Origin: an uncultured Anaerolineales bacterium
GTDB taxonomy: Bacteria; Chloroflexota; Anaerolineae; Anaerolineales; UBA6663
NCBI GenBank assembly: GCA_937952305.1
Contig: CALFZO010000159.1
Location: 1-64,000 of the forward strand
Reading direction: 5' to 3'
Length of the DNA: 64,000 nt
The position numbers and the translations under genes are program-made. Positions 18,536 through 26,351 of the stretch are shown piece by piece; positions within the stretch are counted from its first letter, which is position 1, and each line of letters starts with the position of its first letter. The notes under the pieces are model-generated. The model had not been told where the DNA came from. It was given only the letters and a program-made list of their open reading frames with translations, and made no database searches.

Positions 18536-18888
18536 GCCGTGTCGTCCATCGCCATAACAAAAACAGCCGGGCAGCACGCCTCACCGGGCGCGCGCCACAG
18601 CTGCTTCAGCCATCCGTCAGTTACGGGCGGGAACGAAAAAGCGCTGGCGGCCTACACCGCCATCGCCGCGGCGCGTGCGCCGGAACGCCAGAACAAACCA
18701 GCGTTACGCTTCACTGCTGCGCGGACGAAAACTCCGTGCGGGTTGCGCTTCTGCATTCCTGCGTTCCGTAACCCGGGCGGCCGCGTTAGCGGACCTCCCG
18801 GGCGATGTCGTTCTCAACTGAGTCTCGGCGAAAATCCTGCTGTGGCCGCGCCCATGCCGGTGGCCGGGGCCGCCCGCCCAGGCGGCGG
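18536..18888. other. recA-recX intergenic spacer with no convincing gene
   Basis: This 353-nt stretch has no supported coding sequence. It contains a nested inverted repeat at 18772-18802 (CCCGGG / CCCGGG flanking CCGC-gtta-GCGG) and a weaker AACGC / GCGTT pair near 18690-18715. These could be partial terminator or RNA-processing structures between recA and recX; nothing more can be claimed. Confidence 0.4.
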
Positions 18889-19932
18889 TCAACCCTCGGC
18901 TTCGTCGTCGTCGGCGCCTGGCCCGGCCGGCAGTTGGACTTTGTCCCCGCCCATCTGCTGCCGGATGGCGCTTTCGATCGCCGTCGCGACGTCTGGGTGC
19001 TCTTTCAAGTATGCCTTGGTGTTTTCACGTCCCTGTCCGAGGCGCGTTTCCGCAAACGAGAAGAAGGCGCCCCGTTTGGTAATGATTTCCAACTGGGTTC
19101 CCAGATCGATGATGTCACCGGCCTTGGAAATCCCTTCGTTGTACATTATATCAAATTCGGCTTCCCGGAATGGGGGCGCCACTTTGTTCTTGGTGACGCG
19201 CACGCGCGTGCGGGAGCCGACGACGTCCGCGCCGTCCTTGATGGCCTGGATGCGCCGGACGTCCAGGCGCACGCTGGCGTAGAACTTGAGGGCCATGCCG
19301 CCGGTGGTGGTCTCCGGGTTGCCGAACATCACGCCGATCTTCTGGCGCAGCTGGTTCGTGAAGATCATGGCGGTGTTGGTCTGCTTGATGGCGCCGGAGA
19401 GCTTGCGCAGCGCCTGGCTCATCAGGCGGGCCTGCACGCCCATGGTGGCGTCGCCCATGTCGCCCTCGATCTCCGAGCGCGGCACCAGGGCCGCCACCGA
19501 GTCCACCACCACCACGTCCATGGCCCCGGACCGGACCAGCGTCTCGGCGATCTCCAGGGCCTGCTCGCCGGTGTCTGGCTGGGCGATATACAGGTTGTCC
19601 ACGTCCACGCCGCAGACCTCGGCATAGCCGGGGTCCAGGGCGTGCTCCATGTCGATGTAGGCGCACACGCCGCCGCGCTTCTGCGCCTCCGCCACGATGT
19701 GCTGGCAGAGCGTGGTCTTGCCGGAAGACTCCGGGCCGTAGATTTCGGTGACCCGGCCGCGCGGGATGCCGCCGATGCCGATGGCCAGGTCCAGGGCCAG
19801 CGAGCCGGTCGAGATCGACTCGACGGCCAGGTGGCCGGCCTCGCCCAGGCGCATCACGGCGCCGTCGCCGAACTGCTTTTTGATTTGTGCCAGGGCCGCG
19901 TCGAGGGCGCGCTCTTTGCCGCTGCTTGCCAT
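18889..19932 (-). CDS. recA: Recombinase RecA
   Basis: RecA (347 aa) catalyses homologous strand exchange and serves as SOS coprotease. Walker A is GPESSGKTT at residues 66-74; the Walker B region is VVVVDSVAAL; loop L1 reads EGDMGDATMGVQARLMSQALRK in part, and loop L2 contains FTNQLRQKIGVMFGNPETTTGG in part. The acidic C-terminal tail ends ADDDEAEG. No SOS-box palindrome is obvious at its promoter. Confidence 0.97.
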   Translation of the reverse strand: MASSGKERALDAALAQIKKQFGDGAVMRLGEAGHLAVESISTGSLALDLAIGIGGIPRGRVTEIYGPESSGKTTLCQHIVAEAQKRGGVCAYIDMEHALDPGYAEVCGVDVDNLYIAQPDTGEQALEIAETLVRSGAMDVVVVDSVAALVPRSEIEGDMGDATMGVQARLMSQALRKLSGAIKQTNTAMIFTNQLRQKIGVMFGNPETTTGGMALKFYASVRLDVRRIQAIKDGADVVGSRTRVRVTKNKVAPPFREAEFDIMYNEGISKAGDIIDLGTQLEIITKRGAFFSFAETRLGQGRENTKAYLKEHPDVATAIESAIRQQMGGDKVQLPAGPGADDDEAEG

Positions 19933-20021
19933 ACCGTTTTCCTTGAGGTCCGGCTGGCCGCACCGCCTGGGGCGGGGCGCCAGGCCGTTGGTGCACAGGC
20001 CAGGCTGAAAAGGTGGGCGGC

Positions 20022-20050
20022 AGTTTACTGCACCGAGGTGAGAAACGCAA
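20022..20050 (-). promoter_or_regulatory. recA promoter (TTGCGT-17-TAAACT)
   Basis: On the minus strand, TTGCGT (20050-20045) and TAAACT (20027-20022) are spaced by exactly 17 bp, about 90 nt before the recA ATG. It is back to back with the acetyltransferase promoter at 20069-20077. No GAAC/GTTC-type LexA operator overlaps it. Confidence 0.6.
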
Positions 20051-20068
20051 GTGAAAAACCGGCTTTCA

Positions 20069-20077
20069 TGCTATAAC
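20069..20077 (+). promoter_or_regulatory. Extended -10 (TGC-TATAAC), leaderless GNAT gene
   Basis: TATAAC preceded by TGC ends 7 nt before the GTG at 20085, so the mRNA would begin at the start codon. Confidence 0.55.
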
Positions 20078-20084
20078 CGGGCCC

Positions 20085-20939
20085 GTGACTGCCTCCGGAA
20101 TGCTCGTGGCCCGGCCGGCGCAGCCGGACGACCGTAACGCCCTCCAGACGCTGACGCGCTACGAGACGCGCGTGCATGCCCACCTGGATTGGAAGCCCGT
20201 GGAGGACTGGCTCGGCGATCAGCCCTTCTGGGTGGCCGAGCGCGGGCGGCGCCTGGTGGCGGCCCTGGCCTGTCCGCCGGACCTGCCGGATACGGCCTGG
20301 ATCCGCCTGTTGGTGGTGGCGGACGGCCTCGACGCTGACGCGGCCTGGTCCGTGCTGTGGCCGCCGGCGCGGGACGGCCTGGCGCAGCAAGGGCTGCAGA
20401 TGGTGGCCGGGTTGAGCCTGGACGCCTGGACCAGCCCGCTGTATGAGGCCGGCGGCCTGACGCGCACCCATGACGTGGTCGTGTTGAGCCGGCTGCCGGG
20501 GCCGTCGCTGCCGGCGGCGAGCCCCGGCGGCGCGCGGATCCGCCCGGCCCGCACGGCCGACCGGTCCGCTATTGCGGCCGTGGACATCGCCGCCTTCGCG
20601 GCGCCGTGGCAGCTTTCGGTGGGGATGATCCGGCTGGCGCTGGGCCAGGCCGACTATGTGAGCGTGGCTGAACGCGATGGCCAGGTGATCGGCTACCAGT
20701 TGACCACGCCCAGCCGCAACGGCGCGCACCTGGCCCGGCTGGCCGTCCTGCCCGGTGAGCACGGCGCCGGCCTGGGCACGGCCCTGGTGGCCGACCTGAT
20801 CGACCACTACGAGCGGGCCGGCGGACGTGAGATCACGGTCAACACCCAGCACGACAATCAGGCCTCGTTGGCCGTTTATCGCCGGCTTGGTTTTGTGCTG
20901 ACGGGGACTCGTTTTCCCGTTTACCAGCTGGCTCTATGA
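20085..20939 (+). CDS. Tandem GNAT acetyltransferase (RimI-like)
   Basis: This 284-aa protein consists of two GNAT folds. The C-terminal one is complete: RLAVLPGEHGAGLGTALVADLI holds the acetyl-CoA loop (EHGAGLG) and NTQHDNQASLAVYRRLGFVLTG is typical of RimI-like enzymes. The N-terminal copy (about residues 8-130) lacks a clear acetyl-CoA motif and may be structural. The GTG start follows a -10 box by only 7 nt. It may modify protein N termini or small amines; substrate unknown. Confidence 0.82.
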   Translation: MTASGMLVARPAQPDDRNALQTLTRYETRVHAHLDWKPVEDWLGDQPFWVAERGRRLVAALACPPDLPDTAWIRLLVVADGLDADAAWSVLWPPARDGLAQQGLQMVAGLSLDAWTSPLYEAGGLTRTHDVVVLSRLPGPSLPAASPGGARIRPARTADRSAIAAVDIAAFAAPWQLSVGMIRLALGQADYVSVAERDGQVIGYQLTTPSRNGAHLARLAVLPGEHGAGLGTALVADLIDHYERAGGREITVNTQHDNQASLAVYRRLGFVLTGTRFPVYQLAL

Positions 20940-21103
20940 TAAGATAGTCGCTGAGCGATGAGCGTCATGCTTGCCCCGTCCATTAGCTCGGGATGGACGG
21001 CTAACGCGGGTTTAGCTTCCAGGTAGCGCCGTCCCGTCCAATGCCTTCCGATGGACGCGGCACGAGCCGCCCCAACGACCTGACCTCGGCTGAGGAATCG
21101 ACA
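20940..21103 (+). promoter_or_regulatory. Structured leader before the V4R gene
   Basis: A TATGAT box overlaps the stop codon of the previous gene (20935-20940), which would give a leader of about 150 nt. It holds two hairpins built on the same arms: CCGTCCAT / ATGGACGG (20976-20983 with 20993-21000) and CGTCCA / TGGACG (21035-21040 with 21052-21057). The arms are interchangeable, so alternative pairings are possible. Whether this is a regulatory leader or a repeat insertion is open. Confidence 0.4.
20976..21057. repeat. Two copies of a CGTCCAT/ATGGACG palindromic element
   Basis: Two imperfect palindromes, 20976-21000 and 21035-21057, share arms CCGTCCA and TGGACG with spacers of about 10 nt. 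A third copy lies 1.7 kb away at 22778-22812. All are intergenic. Confidence 0.45.
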
Positions 21104-21718
21104 GTGAGCGTCAATCACGGCCGGGCTTTGCCCAACGCCCGCATGCGGCGATTGCTGCTGGCCATCCAAGACGTGATGGGGCGCGGCGGACTGATGACGG
21201 TCTTGCGTCAGGCCCGGCTGCACCGCTTCACCACCAATCTGCCGCTGCACAACCAGGAATTGCGCATCCAGGCCGCCGAGTATGCCGGGCTGCTGAATGC
21301 CATCGAGGTGTACTACGGGCGCGGGGCGCGCGGCACGCTGATCCGCGTCGGCCGCGCCGCCTTTCGCCAGTTGCTGGCCAACGAGCGCCTGACGGCCCTC
21401 AGCCTGCGGGCCGGCTTCGCCCTGGCCTCGCGCGAGCGGCGCAGCCTGGCCGTGCTGCGCTGGCTGGCGCAGACCATCGCGCAGCCGCAAGGGCGCGTGG
21501 AGGTCCACGCCGACGGCCGCGGCCTGGCAGTTTTGGATTACGAAGGGGACGGCATCTTTGGCCGCCAGCGGGAGGCGCCGGCCTGCTGGGTGACGGTGGG
21601 CAAACTGCAGGAAGCGCTGCGCTGGGCCACCGGCCGCGACTTTGACGTCGTCGAGACGGAGTGCCGGGGCTGCGGCGCGTCGGCCTGCCGTTTTGAGATC
21701 AACTCCATCGAGGACTGA
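21104..21718 (+). CDS. V4R-domain protein
   Basis: The product (204 aa from GTG 21104) ends in a V4R (4-vinyl reductase-like) domain: WVTVGKLQEALRWATG followed by VVETECRGCGASACRFEI, where the Cys-rich segment CRGCGASAC is the family hallmark. V4R domains bind small hydrophobic ligands and occur in XylR-type regulators and in bacteriochlorophyll enzymes; alone their role is unclear. GAGGAA at 21092-21097 selects the GTG at 21104; an ATG at 21041 is within the second hairpin and is less likely. A strong terminator follows. Confidence 0.75.
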   Translation: MSVNHGRALPNARMRRLLLAIQDVMGRGGLMTVLRQARLHRFTTNLPLHNQELRIQAAEYAGLLNAIEVYYGRGARGTLIRVGRAAFRQLLANERLTALSLRAGFALASRERRSLAVLRWLAQTIAQPQGRVEVHADGRGLAVLDYEGDGIFGRQREAPACWVTVGKLQEALRWATGRDFDVVETECRGCGASACRFEINSIED

Positions 21719-21775
21719 CCTCCGCCGGCCTGATCCGGGTGGGCCAAGCCCGCACCGCTTCTGCGAAGAAAAGCA

Positions 21776-21820
21776 ACGGCCCGCCCGGCCGAAAGCGCCC
21801 GGCGGGCCGTCTTTTATTTA
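21776..21820. terminator. Strong bidirectional terminator
   Basis: Stem ACGGCCCGCC / GGCGGGCCGT (21776-21785 with 21801-21810) followed by CTTTTATTT on the plus strand; the minus strand reads TTGCTTTTCTTC after the stem, serving the convergent gene too. Confidence 0.88.
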
Positions 21821-21832
21821 ACCGCGGCGGCC

Positions 21833-22711
21833 TTACGGGGCCTTGATGGCGGTGGCAAACTCGCCGCGCCCGACCGTGGCGGACACGTTGACCTTGCCGG
21901 CCGCGCCCGGCACCACATAGACGATCACGGCTTGCGCCAAGGTCACCACCTTCTTGGTGCGCGGGTCGATGGCGCTGACCGCGCCCTTGGCGTACCAGGC
22001 GTAGCCCTGGCTGGCCGGATAGGCCACGTAGGTGAAATCGGCCAGGGCCGGGAAGGTGGCCTTGGCCAACTCCAGGGCCGCGTTCGCGTCCGCCGGGGCG
22101 GCGGCGGTGACGATGAGCGAGTACACGCCCAGGCTCGACGCCTGGACGTCGACGTTCACATCGCCCGAGATGGTGCCAGAGCCGTAGCTGAGCGAGGCGG
22201 CCCCGTAGCTGAGAGTCGCGCCGTAAGTCTTAAGGGCCAGCTTGGCGGTGGCGCTCTGGGCGGCGCTGCCGTTGGGCGTCTGGCTGAGCGACCGCGACAC
22301 GGTGCCGGATAACCCGCCGGCCTTCTTGACTGTGACGGACACGCCCAGCACCGTGTCAGCGTAGGCCTGGATGGCGGCGGCGGCATCCCCGGCCGCGATC
22401 GTGGCCGGAGCCGTGACATTGGCGACGAGCGCCGTGCTCGTGGCCTTCAGCGCGGTGGCCGTGCCGGCGACCTGCGTCGCCGCGGCCGCGGCCGTGAGCT
22501 TGAGGGCGGTAGCGGTGGCCGCCACGCGCGTCGTGCCGGCGGCGGTGGTGGCTTTGAGCGCTGTGGCGGTGCTGGCCAGGTCGGCCCGGGCCGTGCGCGT
22601 GGCGCGTTGATCCAGCCCGGCACTGGCCGTGGACGAGTCGGCGGCCGCGATCAGCAGCAGTGCGAGCACGCTGACAACGCCGGCGGAAAGCAGCAGACGG
22701 GTGCGGGTCAT
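21833..22711 (-). CDS. Secreted protein with TATALK-type repeats, function unknown
   Basis: A 292-aa protein not recognised. It has a signal peptide or anchor (residues 5-24, LLLSAGVVSVLALLLIAAA), then about 70 residues of Ala/Thr-rich repeats in which the unit [T/S]ATALK recurs at 15-25-residue intervals (STATALK, ATATALK, GTATALK), and a C-terminal domain (about 115-290) with beta-rich Ser/Gly stretches such as TYGATLSYGAASLSYGSG and a final VPGAAGKVNVSATVGRGEF. AGAGGAGG precedes the ATG. The repeats may form a surface stalk carrying the C-terminal domain. Confidence 0.7.
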   Translation of the reverse strand: MTRTRLLLSAGVVSVLALLLIAAADSSTASAGLDQRATRTARADLASTATALKATTAAGTTRVAATATALKLTAAAAATQVAGTATALKATSTALVANVTAPATIAAGDAAAAIQAYADTVLGVSVTVKKAGGLSGTVSRSLSQTPNGSAAQSATAKLALKTYGATLSYGAASLSYGSGTISGDVNVDVQASSLGVYSLIVTAAAPADANAALELAKATFPALADFTYVAYPASQGYAWYAKGAVSAIDPRTKKVVTLAQAVIVYVVPGAAGKVNVSATVGRGEFATAIKAP

Positions 22712-22777
22712 CGAGCCTCCTCTGGCCGTGAAAGCGGGCTGCAGTGACTAACGGGGTTGGGGCAGCGCCGTTACGCC

Positions 22778-22812
22778 CGCGTCCATTATCAGCGCCGGCC
22801 AGGATGGACGCG
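22778..22812. repeat. Palindromic element CGCGTCCAT...ATGGACGCG
   Basis: A perfect 9-bp inverted repeat (22778-22786 with 22804-22812, 17-nt spacer) between divergent genes. Its arms match those of the two elements at 20976-21057. Confidence 0.45.
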
Positions 22813-22832
22813 GTGTGTTTTGGTTTGGGGCG

Positions 22833-22838
22833 TATAAT
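22833..22838 (+). promoter_or_regulatory. -10 box TATAAT of the lipase-like gene
   Basis: A consensus TATAAT 24 nt before the ATG at 22862, followed by the ribosome binding site GGAGGGA. Confidence 0.5.
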
Positions 22839-22861
22839 CGCGGGCGTCGGAGGGACACGCA

Positions 22862-23704
22862 ATGTTGAGACACGATAAGCAATTGGCGGCGCGCGATGGC
22901 GTGGCGCTGGCGACGTATCGCTGGGAGCCGACCGGGACGCCGCGCGCCGTGGTCGTTCTGACGCACGGCCACGGCGAATACGCCACGAAGTACACGCACG
23001 TGGCCGAGGCCTTCACCGGCGCGGGTGTGGCCGTGCAAGCGTACGACGTGCGCGGTCACGGCCGTTCCGGCGGACCGCGCGGCCACGCCCCGCGTTACGA
23101 AGCGCTGCTGAGCGATCTGCAGCGCGTCCATGAGCTGGCGGCCGAGGCCTTTCCGGGCGCGCCGCTGTTCCTCTACGGCCACAGCCTGGGCGGGCAGATC
23201 ACGCTCAATTACGCCGTCCAGCGTCAGCCGGCCGCGCGCGGCGTGATCGTCAGCGCGCCGTGGCTGCGCCTCATCTACGCGCCGCCGCCCGCGCGTATGA
23301 CCCTGGCCCGCGCCATGGCCAGCCTCTGGCCGAGCTTCTCCCAGGACACCGGCCTGGAGGCGGCCGTGCCGATGACGCACGACGAAGCCCTGCTGGCCGC
23401 CTACCCGGACCAGCAGCTGCGGCACAGCCGGATGACGGCGCGGCTGGGCATGGACGCGCTGGCCTCGGGCGAAGCCTTGCTTCAGCGCGCCGGCGAACTG
23501 CGCCTGCCGCTGCTGATCATGCATGGCGGCGCCGACGGCGTCTTCGCCCCCGCGACGTCGCGGGCGTTTTTCGACGGCGTCAACGTCGCCGACAAGACCT
23601 TGCGGGAATATCCCGGCCTGTATCACGAGATCCACAACGAGATCGGGCGTGAGCAGGTCCTGCAAGATGTCCTGGCCTGGCTGGCGGAACGCCTGCCGCG
23701 CTGA
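22862..23704 (+). CDS. Monoacylglycerol lipase-type alpha/beta hydrolase
   Basis: This 280-aa protein matches the lysophospholipase / monoacylglycerol lipase branch (Hydrolase_4): LTHGHGEY, YDVRGHGRSGGPRG and the nucleophile Ser108 in LYGHSLGG, an Asp in HGGADGVF and His in YHEIHNE. It is cytoplasmic and should hydrolyse acylglycerol or lysophospholipid esters. GGAGGGA lies 7 nt before the start. The next gene follows after 15 nt. Confidence 0.88.
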   Translation: MLRHDKQLAARDGVALATYRWEPTGTPRAVVVLTHGHGEYATKYTHVAEAFTGAGVAVQAYDVRGHGRSGGPRGHAPRYEALLSDLQRVHELAAEAFPGAPLFLYGHSLGGQITLNYAVQRQPAARGVIVSAPWLRLIYAPPPARMTLARAMASLWPSFSQDTGLEAAVPMTHDEALLAAYPDQQLRHSRMTARLGMDALASGEALLQRAGELRLPLLIMHGGADGVFAPATSRAFFDGVNVADKTLREYPGLYHEIHNEIGREQVLQDVLAWLAERLPR

Positions 23705-23719
23705 ACCGCGCGGTCGGGC

Positions 23720-24775
23720 GTGATCACGGTCTTCGGCGCCACCGGCTTCACCGGCCGCCGCGTGGCCCAGGCTCTGGAGGCGCGTCAGCTGCCCTTCCGC
23801 CTGGCCGGGCGCTCCCGCGACCGGTTGGCCGCGCTGGCCGCGCAGCTTGCGACTCGGCCCGAGATCGTGCTGGCCGAGGCGCACGCGCCCGAGGCTCTGC
23901 CGGCGCCCGCCGGACCACATCTCCTCATCAATTGCGCCGGCCCGTTCACCGACCTGGGCGAACCTGTCGTCCGGCTGGCGGCGCTGCGCGGCTGGCACTA
24001 TCTCGACCTGAGCAATGAGTTGGGCTTCGTCTACAGCCTGGGCCAGTATGCGGCGCTGGCGCGCCAGACCGGCGCTGCCGTGGTGCCGGCCTGCGCCTTT
24101 GAGGTGGCGCTGGCTGATTGTCTGATCCGCCAGCAGGCCGCGGAGTGGCCCGGCCCGCTCGACGCCGTCGACGTGGTCTACGCCTGGCCGGCGCGCACGA
24201 TGAGCTACGGCACGCGCCTGTCCGGACTGCGCGCGTATGCGGCCGGCTGGGTGGCGTATCAGGAAGGACGTTGGCGGCGGCAGGCGCCGGCGGCGCGCGT
24301 GTTCTGCGGACAGTTGGGCGGGCTGCCGTTCCAGGCGATCACGTTCCCGAGCGCGGAGGTGGTCACGGTCCCGGCGCACACGCCGGCCCGGTCAGTGGCC
24401 GCCTGGCTGGCCGTGTCCGCGCGCTGGGCGCGCGCGGTGGCGACGGTGCTGCCGCTGGTGAGCGGGCTGCTGCGCACGCCGGTGGGGCGGCTGGTGGCGT
24501 TCTCGTTCCGTCACCTGGCGCCGCCGCCGCAGCCGACCGGCCAGGATCGTTTTGCGATCCAGGTGCAACTGCGCCGCGCCGCTGAAACGCGGCGGTGGAC
24601 GCTGCGCGGCGTCGACCCGTACGGCCTCTCGGCCCAGATCGTGGCGTACGCGGCCGAGGCGCTGCTGACGTCCGGCGCCCGGCCGGGCGGCGTGTTCGCG
24701 CCGGCGTCTGTTTTGGACCCGGAGCGTTTCTTAACGTGGGCGCAAGCGCAGGGGGTTACGCTCCAGCCGGACTAA
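23720..24775 (+). CDS. Saccharopine dehydrogenase-like NAD(P)-binding oxidoreductase
   Basis: A 351-aa protein starting with a Rossmann motif (VFGATGFTGRRVAQAL) and LAGRSRDRLAAL, followed by LINCAGPFTDLGEPVVRLAALRGWHYLDLSNE, the pattern of the trans-acting enoyl reductase / saccharopine-reductase-like family. Members reduce lipid or polyketide double bonds or are of unknown activity. GTG start; probably cotranscribed with the lipase-like gene, consistent with lipid metabolism. Its 3' end overlaps the convergent DUF554 gene by 20 bp. Confidence 0.8.
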   Translation: MITVFGATGFTGRRVAQALEARQLPFRLAGRSRDRLAALAAQLATRPEIVLAEAHAPEALPAPAGPHLLINCAGPFTDLGEPVVRLAALRGWHYLDLSNELGFVYSLGQYAALARQTGAAVVPACAFEVALADCLIRQQAAEWPGPLDAVDVVYAWPARTMSYGTRLSGLRAYAAGWVAYQEGRWRRQAPAARVFCGQLGGLPFQAITFPSAEVVTVPAHTPARSVAAWLAVSARWARAVATVLPLVSGLLRTPVGRLVAFSFRHLAPPPQPTGQDRFAIQVQLRRAAETRRWTLRGVDPYGLSAQIVAYAAEALLTSGARPGGVFAPASVLDPERFLTWAQAQGVTLQPD

Positions 24776-25484
24776 GCGGCAAGCCGAGGGCGGCCAAGAG
24801 CGCGATGATGAGCGGCGCGATGACCAGCGCCGGCAAGTAGTTCGCCACCCGGATCGGCTTCAACTCCAGCAGCGCGCCGACGCCGATGCCCATGATCAGC
24901 AGGCCGCCGGCGGCCGTCATCTCCGTGATCATGGGCTCGGTCAGAAAGGTCTGGGCCTGCGCCGCCAGCAGGCTCAGCGCGCCCTGATACAAGAGCACCA
25001 CCGCTGCCGAGAACACCACGCCGATCCCCATCGAGGCCGCGAAGGCCAGCGCCGCGAAGCCGTCCAGCACCGATTTGATGGCCAGCAGTTGGTAGTTGCC
25101 GGTCAGCCCGTCCTGGATCGAGCCCAGGATCGTCATCGGGCCGACGCAGAACACCAGGCTGGCCGAGACGAAGCCCTTGATGAAGCGCGCCGTCCCCTCG
25201 GCGGTGGCGCTGCGCGCGAAGCGCGCCTCCAGCCAGGCGCCCAGGCGCTGGAGCGCGGCCTCGATGCCCCACCATTCGCCCAACAGCCCGCCGACCAGGA
25301 CGCTGCCGAGCGTGATCAACGCGTTCTGCGTCTGGAACGCCATCTGCAGGCCGATGGCGATGGTGAACAGGCCGAGGCCGTTGAGGACGGTCTCGCGGAT
25401 GCGCGGTGAGAAACGTTCGCCGAAGAGCGTGCCGAGCCCGCCGCCGACGAGGACCGCCAGGACATTGAGGAGAGTGCCAACCAT
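24756..25484 (-). CDS. DUF554 membrane protein
   Basis: The product (242 aa, seven or so membrane helices) matches the DUF554/YdfK family: MVGTLLNVLAVLVGGGLGTLFGERF at the start, GLFTIAIGLQMAF, LVGGLLGEWWGIE and FVSASLVFCVGPMTILGSIQDGL. The family is proposed to be a membrane transporter or channel, but no substrate is established. The start is the ATG with AAGGGCA upstream; a longer reading crosses the divergent promoter region. Confidence 0.88.
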   Translation of the reverse strand: MVGTLLNVLAVLVGGGLGTLFGERFSPRIRETVLNGLGLFTIAIGLQMAFQTQNALITLGSVLVGGLLGEWWGIEAALQRLGAWLEARFARSATAEGTARFIKGFVSASLVFCVGPMTILGSIQDGLTGNYQLLAIKSVLDGFAALAFAASMGIGVVFSAAVVLLYQGALSLLAAQAQTFLTEPMITEMTAAGGLLIMGIGVGALLELKPIRVANYLPALVIAPLIIALLAALGLPLSPAGA

Positions 25485-25515
25485 ATTGCCCTTGAATGAA
25501 AGTGGGTCGGCGCTG

Positions 25516-25523
25516 ATTATAAA
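25516..25523. promoter_or_regulatory. Overlapping divergent -10 boxes (ATTATAAA)
   Basis: On the minus strand TATAAT (25521-25516) serves the DUF554 gene, with TTGTTA 19 bp upstream; on the plus strand TATAAA (25518-25523) serves the ComEA-like gene, with TTGAAT 20 bp upstream. The two boxes share the same bases, so the two promoters probably exclude each other. Confidence 0.45.
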
Positions 25524-25545
25524 CCCTGCATACCGGGGGGTAACA

Positions 25546-26190
25546 ATGGAAAGCAACCGCAAATTTCTGTACGGAATCCTATATGGCATGTTGTTGGCGC
25601 TGACGGCCACCGGCGTCCTGCTGGTGGTGGCGCGCCGCCCGCCGGGCCGTCCGGTGCAGCTGGCCGAGGCGCCCACGCCGGTGCCGGCGCGCGTCTATGT
25701 GCTCGGCGCGGTCGCGCGTCCGGGCGTCTACCCGCTGCCGCGCAACAGCATCGTGGAGCAGGCCCTGGCCGCGGCTGGCGGCGCGCTGCCGCTGGCTGAC
25801 TTGAGCGCGCTCAACCTGGCGCAGGTGCTGCAGGACGGGGATCGGGTGGAGGTGCTGGCGATCCCGCCGACGCGCACACCCGCGCCCCCCACGCGCACGC
25901 CAGCCCCGACCGTGACCGTGGGACCGGGCACGCCTTCGCCGACGCCGCTGCCCGAGCCCACCGCCACCGAGTCGGCCGCGCCTTCCGCCACCGGCGCCAA
26001 GCTCAATTTGAACACGGCGTCGGCCGCGGAGCTGGAGCAGCTGCCGCGGATCGGCCCGGCCACGGCTCAGCGCATCCTCGAATACCGCGCCACGCACGGC
26101 CCCTTCTTGCAGCTCACCGACCTGATGAACGTTAAGGGCATCGGCCCAAGCACGTTCGAGCAGATCAAAGACCTACTCACGCTCGACTAA
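25546..26190 (+). CDS. comEA: ComEA-like helix-hairpin-helix DNA-binding protein
   Basis: The 214-aa protein has an N-terminal membrane anchor (residues 8-27), an SLBB-like domain (about 45-105: VYVLGAVARPGVYPLP...LQDGDRVEVLA), a Thr/Pro-rich linker (108-145) and two helix-hairpin-helix motifs at the C terminus (LNLNTASAAELEQLPRIGP, LMNVKGIGPSTFEQI). This is the ComEA layout: a surface protein that binds incoming DNA during transformation. GGGGGG before the ATG acts as ribosome binding site. No comEC lies nearby in the window. Confidence 0.88.
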   Translation: MESNRKFLYGILYGMLLALTATGVLLVVARRPPGRPVQLAEAPTPVPARVYVLGAVARPGVYPLPRNSIVEQALAAAGGALPLADLSALNLAQVLQDGDRVEVLAIPPTRTPAPPTRTPAPTVTVGPGTPSPTPLPEPTATESAAPSATGAKLNLNTASAAELEQLPRIGPATAQRILEYRATHGPFLQLTDLMNVKGIGPSTFEQIKDLLTLD

Positions 26191-26335
26191 GCGCAGGCTG
26201 CCTTGGGGCTCTGCCCCGGCCAGGCGTCCCGCTCACCTGAGCCCTGCGCCAAGGGTGCGGGTCCGGCGCCAGAATCCAGCCGCCAACAGCCAACTCACCT
26301 GAACACGGCGCTGGATTTGGCTTTCGGCCAACCTC

Positions 26336-26344
26336 TGGTAAATT
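26336..26344 (+). promoter_or_regulatory. Extended -10 (TGG-TAAATT), near-leaderless
   Basis: TAAATT preceded by TGG ends 7 nt before the ATG at 26352. The AAGGA in between would lie upstream of the transcription start. Confidence 0.45.
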
Positions 26345-26351
26345 AAGGACC

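Noticed and set aside
18704..18892. A 62-codon minus-strand frame between recA and recX
   Set aside because: TTG start overlapping the recA stop, Arg/Ala-rich, no similarity recognised.
16283..19282. A 999-codon frame antisense to rny, recX and recA
   Set aside because: It runs through three well-supported genes and shows no motif.
20022..20077. LexA/SOS operator at recA
   Set aside because: No GAAC-N4-GTTC or CTG-N10-CAG arrangement was found around the promoter.
20976..21057. Riboswitch in the V4R leader
   Set aside because: Hairpins are present but no known riboswitch core could be recognised, and the arms recur as repeats elsewhere.
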